Shown here one piece after another: positions 46,140 to 50,750 of a stretch of DNA of 50,750 nucleotides; within the stretch, counting starts at the first letter, position 1; each line of letters starts with the position of its first letter. The stretch covers positions 1 to 50,750 of the forward strand of contig CALNWS010000030.1 in the NCBI GenBank assembly GCA_940747215.1. The letters run 5' to 3'. The stretch is from an uncultured Paraburkholderia sp. Its GTDB lineage: Bacteria > Pseudomonadota > Gammaproteobacteria > Burkholderiales > Burkholderiaceae. The position numbers were made by a program, and so were the translations under genes. Under the pieces are notes generated by a model. That model was not told the DNA's origin and did no database searches. It saw nothing but the letters and a program-made list of their open reading frames with translations.

Positions 46140-47507
46140 AATTCCGCGCGGCGCGGCGTTCGATGTCTCGCCGCGCAGGTCGCGCCGGCTCCAACCGCGC
46201 GGGGTTATACGGGCAAACTCAAACCTTGACGTTCGCCTCGCGCGCGCCATCGCGGGCTGCTGCGTGGCGGCCAGCTCGCGCTTTCTCGAATCGATGATCG
46301 CGAGGAACGTGGCGATCAGCAGCGCGAGCAGCACCGTGACCATGATCGGCACCAGCACGTCGATCGTGAGACCGAAGATCACGGTGCTTGTCGCCACCGC
46401 GAGGCCGGCATACGACGCCGCGCGAATCGCCGGGTCGGTAGAAAGCCGGTAGCACCAGAAATACACCGCGCTGCCGAAATAGAAGAGCAGCAGGCAAGCC
46501 ACGCCGATCGCGCCCATTTCGGCGAGCGTCGAGAAGAAATCGCTATGCGCGCGCTCGTTGACGATCTCCGCTTTCACCTCGCCGCGTTTGGCCATCAAGC
46601 CGAGTTCTTCGTCGAGATGTCCTTTGCCGACGCCATACACTGGATGATGTTCGAAGATGAGCCGCGATGCGTTCCACAACTGCAAACGCAAGCCGACCGA
46701 CGTGTAGTCCTCGCCCTGATGCAGCATCGAAAAATCGGTCGTCGCTTCGCTGATGCGCTTCTGGATCCGCTCCGTGGAAAGCAGCGAGCCGGCCACGACG
46801 AGAATCACGAGCGTGGCAACGAGCAGGCGCTTCTTGTGTACGAACCACTGGTACTGCATGCCGAGCAGCACGACGAACACCGGCACGGCGAGCCAGCTGC
46901 CGCGCGTACCCGACAGATACGACGCGTAGCCGCCCGACACCAGCGCAAGGATGCGCACGCCGAGCACGCGCCAGTCGCGCGGCCGGTCCCAGCCGAGCGT
47001 GAACACCGAGAGAAACGCGAGCAGCAGGGCGGTGTCGCCGAACGGAATCGCGTTCGTGTACGAGTTGTTCAGGCGGTTGGCGTCGGTCCAGCCGCCGGGC
47101 GGCTGATCGACGATCGCCCAGATGCCGACCGCGAGCGCGCCAGCGGCGCAGCCCCAGCCGATCATCCGCAGATGGCATGACGGCAATTGCCGCAGCAGCA
47201 GGAAGATAGGTAACGCGAAGACGAAACGCGATAACGCGTCGAACTGGCGTGGCAGCCAGTAACCGAACAGCAACTGCTGGACGCCGATCGCCACGACGAA
47301 GGCCAGCATGCCGACGGTGAACCAGCGGTACGTGCGTAAGCCGGAAAAGTAACCCGGCATGCGCCGGTTGGCGACGGCCGCTCCGAGAGACGGCGCGAGA
47401 ATTGCGAAAAAGCAGTAGCCGGTGCCGCCGCGCCAGACGAGATTGACCGCGGGCGCGAGAAACAGCAGAACGGTGCTGAGCCAGACGAGACTGGGAGCAA
47501 AAATCAT
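45378..47507 (-). CDS. waaL: O-antigen ligase (WaaL-like) with abnormal antisense C-terminal extension
   Basis: The frame from 47507 is open for 709 codons, but only the first about 425 (47507 to about 46230) look like protein. That part is a polytopic membrane protein with more than ten hydrophobic helices (SLVWLSTVLLFLAPAVNLVW, FFAILAPSLGAAVANRR, WLAVPVFVVLLGMQYQWFVH). It has the large periplasmic loop typical of O-antigen ligases, with the His in VYGVGKGHLDEELGLMAKRG. The remainder is Arg-rich antisense of the family 4 transferase gene. A neighbouring frame stops at 46219 after GAREANVKV, suggesting that a late frameshift removed the normal stop. It would join O-units to lipid A-core in the periplasm. 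Confidence 0.82.
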   Translation of the reverse strand: MIFAPSLVWLSTVLLFLAPAVNLVWRGGTGYCFFAILAPSLGAAVANRRMPGYFSGLRTYRWFTVGMLAFVVAIGVQQLLFGYWLPRQFDALSRFVFALPIFLLLRQLPSCHLRMIGWGCAAGALAVGIWAIVDQPPGGWTDANRLNNSYTNAIPFGDTALLLAFLSVFTLGWDRPRDWRVLGVRILALVSGGYASYLSGTRGSWLAVPVFVVLLGMQYQWFVHKKRLLVATLVILVVAGSLLSTERIQKRISEATTDFSMLHQGEDYTSVGLRLQLWNASRLIFEHHPVYGVGKGHLDEELGLMAKRGEVKAEIVNERAHSDFFSTLAEMGAIGVACLLLFYFGSAVYFWCYRLSTDPAIRAASYAGLAVATSTVIFGLTIDVLVPIMVTVLLALLIATFLAIIDSRKRELAATQQPAMARARRTSRFEFARITPRGWSRRDLRGETSNAAPRGISACKQAIKRRDVRVDARVINETFDERPRNTRVTAARAFHGRLNGALETARRLPRKPDLRRARHRLRRADVVRDHERRVAHHRLHTHEPEWLVSRRDHREIGRREELLDFLAVTDVTNRAAGLRYRPSRHNETHRQRGLREKCFEQRIALALVTRRREHEDHAVVRQIELTAHGRARRVVERLKTRRVHRRIQHVDAFGRNAVKALQLAAHQLRMRDDRMRVAIYAPLQIDLPFVAAARRTARRFERAGMRAAA

Positions 47508-47828
47508 AGGGCAGCTTTTTTATGAACACTACCGTTCCGGGTGGTGAATTGCTGGGGCCGGACTATTGGGCATGTTTTGAGACGGTAGAACTAACCGAAT
47601 TATAACCGTGCCCCCTTGCGAAATGCTTGCTGCAGTACGCAGTAAGGTGACGAAGTGGCGGAGTGCGGCGACGATTCCGGTTCGGAAATGGCTCGCCGTG
47701 TGACGGCGAATTTGCTGCGGTTAAAGCAGGATTTGTCGTGGAAAACGGGGCCGGCGGTACAATCCTCCGCAAACTCATGGCTTGCGGCGCGGCTCATCCG
47801 CGTTCGCAGCGCTCAACGGACTGAATCG
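47508..47828. other. Divergent spacer between waaL and a glycosyltransferase gene
   Basis: No real gene is visible. A T run and AT-rich spots (TTATAACC near 47605) may hold promoters for the divergent genes. A + strand open frame crosses it only as an N-terminal extension of the next gene. Confidence 0.45.
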
Positions 47829-48674
47829 ATGTTCTCAATCATCATCCCGACCTGGAACAATCTGCCTTACCTGCGTCTCGTGATCGAGAGTCTGCGGCGT
47901 TACTCCACCCATACGCATCAGATCATCGTGCACGTGAACGACGGCTCGGACGGCACGCTTACCTGGGTGCGCGACGAGGACATCGAACACACTGCGTCGC
48001 CGGGGAACATCGGCATTTGCCACGCGGTGAACATCGCGGCGGCGCGCGCCACGCAGGACTACATCGTCTACATGAACGACGACATGTATTGCTGCCCCGG
48101 CTGGGACGACGCGCTCGTGAAGCGCCTCGCGCAGATGCCTGCCGACAGCCTTTTCATGCTGTCGGGCACGATGATCGAACCGGTCGATTCGGGCAATCCG
48201 TGCGTGGTGGTGAAGAACTTCGGCCGCGACGTCGAGAATTTCCGCGCGGACGAACTGGTCGCGGCCGCGCTGGATCTCGTGCGCGCGGACTGGCGCGGCG
48301 CGACATGGCCGCCCATGCTCGTGCATCGCGACTGGTGGTTCAAGGTCGGCGGCTACAGCAGCGAGCTGGGCCCCGGCATGAGCAGCGACAACGATTTTTC
48401 GATGAAACTGTGGGACGCCGGCTGCCGCGTGTTTCTCGGCGTCGGCGACAGTCTCGTCTATCACTTCCAGCAGAAGAGCACCGGCAAGGTCGTGAAGAAC
48501 GACGGCCGCCGCCAGTTCCTGAATAAGTGGGGCATGACGCAAGCCACCTTCGACCGCTACTTCCTGCGCCGCGGCACTGCGGTGACGGGCGGCGTGGCGG
48601 TCGGCGATCCTAAGCGGACTGGACGTCTGAAGCGCGCGCTGCTCAAGTCGCACATCAAGCGCGCTTTTAGCTGA
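47829..48674 (+). CDS. Family 2 glycosyltransferase
   Basis: This is an intact 281-residue enzyme from the ATG at 47829 (MFSIIIPTWNNLPYLRLVIE). GT-A motifs: IIVHVNDGSDGTLTWVRDED, NIGICHAVNIAAARATQDYI and YIVYMNDDMYCCPGWDDALV with the metal-binding Asp pair. A conserved C-terminal part includes SSDNDFSMKLWDAGCRVFLG and YHFQQKSTGKVVKNDGRRQF, as in family 2 transferases with an extended acceptor domain. It is predicted to be cytosolic and membrane-associated, acting in LPS core synthesis. It is transcribed divergently from waaL. Confidence 0.92.
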   Translation: MFSIIIPTWNNLPYLRLVIESLRRYSTHTHQIIVHVNDGSDGTLTWVRDEDIEHTASPGNIGICHAVNIAAARATQDYIVYMNDDMYCCPGWDDALVKRLAQMPADSLFMLSGTMIEPVDSGNPCVVVKNFGRDVENFRADELVAAALDLVRADWRGATWPPMLVHRDWWFKVGGYSSELGPGMSSDNDFSMKLWDAGCRVFLGVGDSLVYHFQQKSTGKVVKNDGRRQFLNKWGMTQATFDRYFLRRGTAVTGGVAVGDPKRTGRLKRALLKSHIKRAFS

Positions 48675-48750
48675 AATTGCCGCCGAGGTTCGGGACTTGG
48701 GGACGTCGCAGTGAACCGCACGCGGCCGTCTGCGCCGCGTGCTCCGGTCG

Positions 48751-49074
48751 CTAGACGCCGCCCGTGACGAGCGGCAGCACCGTGAGATCCGGATGCGTGC
48801 CTTCCACGATGCTGCGTTCCACGTGCACACCTTCGTAAAGCGCCTCGTCAGGGCTCGCGAAACTTTCTTTGCCGTCGGCATGAAACGGTACCGCGTGGCC
48901 GTGAATGTGTGCCGGATGGCAGACGTAGCCCGCGTACGTGTAGCGGCTTTCTTCGACAGGCGCGGCGTGGTTCCATGCGCCTGCTTATCCTGGCGGGTTC
49001 TTCGCGAGCGTCGCTACGTGTATTTCGAATCCCTCGTATTCCACCGTCTGCCAGGGTGCGGTTTCATTGGCCAT
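48751..49074 (-). pseudogene. Small conserved hypothetical protein with a single nonsense codon
   Basis: From the ATG at 49074 (GGAGG five bases upstream) the frame reads MANETAPWQTVEYEGFEIHV then ATLAKNPPG, and meets a TAA at 48987-48985 (codon 30). With that one stop ignored, the same frame is open for all 107 sense codons: GAWNHAAPVEESRYTYAGYV, CHPAHIHGHAVPFHADGKES, DEALYEGVHVERSIVEGTHP, ending LPLVTGGV and TAG. The perfect frame on both sides shows a very recent loss. The His-rich CHPAHIHGHAVPFH segment could bind metal. I do not recognise the family. Confidence 0.75.
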
Positions 49075-49169
49075 GGCCGCCTCCGTCTTGGTCGGGCACG
49101 GACTGCGTGCTTCTCAAAAGTCTAGGTGATTTCCACCTCGCTCGCGCCGTCCGACCGCTACGGCAAGCA

Positions 49170-49695
49170 TTACGGCTTGATCGCGCCGAGCTGCTTGAGC
49201 AGCGTCAGGTTGTCTTCCAGATGCCAGTTTTCGACGATATGGCCGTCCTTCACACGGTACAGATCGAACGCCTGAAAATCGACTGTCTGACCGTTGCTTT
49301 TGATGTTCTGAAACTGTCCCGTGAAGTGACCGGTGAAATGCAGATGCACCGATGCGCGGTCGCCAGCAACGCCGAGATCGACGATCTCGGCGTGCAGGTC
49401 GGGCACGGCCGCGCGAAATCCCTTCGATGCCTGCTGGGCCTTGCGGACCTTGCGGCGCGAGCTTCGCGTACGCCTCGTCGCCGGTGTTCCAGAACGCAGC
49501 ATAGCGGCGCGCAGTCTGCACGATCGATGCGCTTTGTGCCGACGAACCCGACACGGCCAGATAATGCGGCACGGGCAAGGCATCGGCGGCCGGCGCAGCG
49601 TGAGCGGCGGTCGTTGCACCGAGGCTTGCGCCAGCCACGCTGGCGGCAACCACGGCATGACGAACGAAACGCGAAAGACGAAACGAAGTAGACAT
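49170..49695 (-). pseudogene. Exported SnoaL/ester-cyclase-like protein, frameshifted
   Basis: The ATG at 49695 opens MSTSFRLSRFVRHAVVAASV, a signal peptide (cleavage near AHAAPAADA). SIVQTARRYAAFWNTGDEAY follows, the NTF2-like first helix. A frameshift near 49450 leads to QQASKGFRAAVPDLHAEIVD, then RASVHLHFTGHFTGQFQNIK and GHIVENWHLEDNLTLLKQLG, the beta-sheet half of a SnoaL-like fold. A short stretch between the halves also seems lost. Such proteins act on polyketide-like or unknown small molecules. The substrate is unknown. Confidence 0.78.
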
Positions 49696-49917
49696 GATAT
49701 GCGCTCCAGAAGAGAAGTGGGTTTCGATGGAACGTATTTTCTGGCTCGGCGCGCGGTTTGATAATCGGTCTGCCGTTGAAATGATTCTCTCGTCCCGTTT
49801 GAAAATCCGCGCGACGATGGGATTGGACCGCACAAAATGTAAGAGGGTGGTTCAGCGGTCCGCGAGCCCGGTTTCGTCGGATAGAATGTCGCACTTTGCC
49901 CATTCTAGACCTCGCTC

Positions 49918-50691
49918 ATGTGGTTCAAAAACCTTCAGCTTCACCGTCTTCCCGCTCCGTGGTCCGTCACCCCCGAACAGATGCAGAAGTGGCTCGCGTC
50001 GCACGCGCTCGCGCCCGGCCATAGCGTCGAGATGCAGAGTCACGGCTGGGCGGCGCCGCGCGACAACGCGCCGGACTCGCTCGTGTATTCGCTGAACGGC
50101 CAGATGCTGCTGGTGTTTCGCGCCAAGAACAAACTGCTGCCGCGCGCTTTCAGCATTCGCCGCGATACGCGCGTGTGTATCAATTGCCGCAACGGCTGGC
50201 TCGTGATCGACGCCGCGTCGCAGGCGGTGGCCAACGAAGTGCGCGGCCTGCTCGTCAAGTCGATTGACCAGTTGCCGCTCGGCACGGTGCGCGTCGCGCA
50301 ATCGCCGGTGGCCGCGATGACGGACTGGCTGCTGTCGGGCGAAGGTCCCGCTGGTTTTTCGCTCGATCAGGATATCGAGCTCCGCTCGCCCGCCGAAGGC
50401 AACGCGACCGTGCGCTACGTCGGCCACACGCTGGACGCCGACGACATGCGCCGCCATATCAAAGCCGGCAAGCAGTGCATGCGCCCCGCGATGACGTGGA
50501 ACGACCGCATCTCGTTCGTGCTGACGCCGTCGCTCACGATCAAGCGCATTGTGCCGCTCGACGTGCTGAAGGAAGCCGGCGACTCGACCGCGTAAACCGA
50601 CGACGAAACCTTCGATTCCGACGTCACGCTGCGTATTTTGGCGAACGTGATCAGGGGATTCGGGTTGAACGTGACGGGTCCTTTCGGTTGA
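49918..50691 (+). pseudogene. rdgC: Recombination-associated protein RdgC, internally deleted and truncated
   Basis: The ATG at 49918 opens [20 protein letters not shown], a clear RdgC start. The frame is open for 225 codons, but RdgC is about 300. After [10 protein letters not shown] it jumps to [10 protein letters not shown]. In the family, about 40 residues separate two LLP motifs here, so an in-frame deletion between CTGCTGCC repeats is likely. The rest ([20 protein letters not shown]) is good until a TAA at 50593-50595 after GDSTA. Conserved-looking TDDETFDSDVTL follows, and then frame loss. RdgC is a ring-shaped DNA-binding protein that restrains RecA. An in-frame truncated product could still be made. 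Confidence 0.85.
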
Positions 50692-50750
50692 AGGTGATCG
50701 CTGATCAGCGGTTTTCGAAGCGAGCGAGCATCTTGCCGAAATGGGTGATC

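Noticed and set aside
1..50750. Enrichment of CCTAGG palindromes
   Set aside because: At least seven copies are visible, but at this base composition that number is not high by chance. Only the context of the nonsense codons is kept as a finding.
1..50750. CRISPR array, insertion sequence, prophage, tRNA or rRNA
   Set aside because: No regularly spaced repeats, transposase or integrase motifs, or cloverleaf candidates were seen on reading. Gene loss here is by point lesions, deletions and one inversion rather than visible mobile elements.

Overview
The window is high-GC proteobacterial DNA that reads as a Burkholderiaceae chromosome of the Paraburkholderia/Caballeronia type. The support is gene content and order: an rsxB-nth-DUF1841 run, an acetolactate synthase gene followed by an aldehyde dehydrogenase gene, a transaldolase of beta-proteobacterial type, and an msbA-waaL lipopolysaccharide core cluster. 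The striking property is decay. About half of the recognisable genes are broken by frameshifts, nonsense codons, internal deletions or short tandem duplications, while about twenty neighbours are intact. This mixture resembles a host-restricted symbiont in early genome reduction, such as the leaf-nodule Burkholderia. That lifestyle is my inference, and some single-base indels could be sequencing errors.

Layout. 1-4.1 kb: a broken small protein and two overlapping, heavily decayed TPR-glycosyltransferase genes. 4.1-7 kb: intact OmpA-type lipoprotein, ubiC and a DNA glycosylase, then a broken spermidine-synthase-like gene. 7-11 kb: a broken DUF3311/solute symporter pair, a broken FUSC protein and a broken VOC protein. 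11-15 kb: intact transaldolase, then benE, VWA and MoxR ATPase pseudogenes. 15-19 kb: a conserved block of two cytochromes c, DUF1841, endonuclease III, rsxB and a TetR regulator. 19-27 kb: phaZ pseudogene, intact GH15 hydrolase, a DUF3096 peptide, a lactonase with a damaged C-terminus, an FtsK-like remnant and a META lipoprotein. 27-30.4 kb: purT, a DUF6726-like lipoprotein, MliC and acetolactate synthase pseudogenes.

30.5-40.5 kb: the most informative part. An aldehyde dehydrogenase gene is split. Its N-terminal half lies on the + strand and is fused in frame to a WaaE-type glycosyltransferase. Its C-terminal half lies about 9.4 kb away on the - strand, behind what looks like the start codon of that glycosyltransferase. 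A reciprocal inversion of the segment between (intact dnaE and rhlE, broken trhO and gluQ) explains both junctions, which share only a CAC trinucleotide.

40.7-48.7 kb: LPS core assembly, with intact msbA, three intact glycosyltransferases, a waaL whose frame runs on antisense through its neighbour, and one broken glycosyltransferase. 48.7-50.7 kb: a small protein with one nonsense codon, a SnoaL-like pseudogene and an rdgC pseudogene.

What survives covers ubiquinone entry, replication, base excision repair, electron transfer, the pentose phosphate pathway and LPS core export. What is lost covers flagellum-associated glycosylation, solute uptake, polyester use, redundant purine synthesis and recombination accessories. 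I saw no tRNA, rRNA, CRISPR array, insertion sequence or prophage, and no convincing new multi-gene system. The novelty here is in the rearrangement and the mutation patterns.
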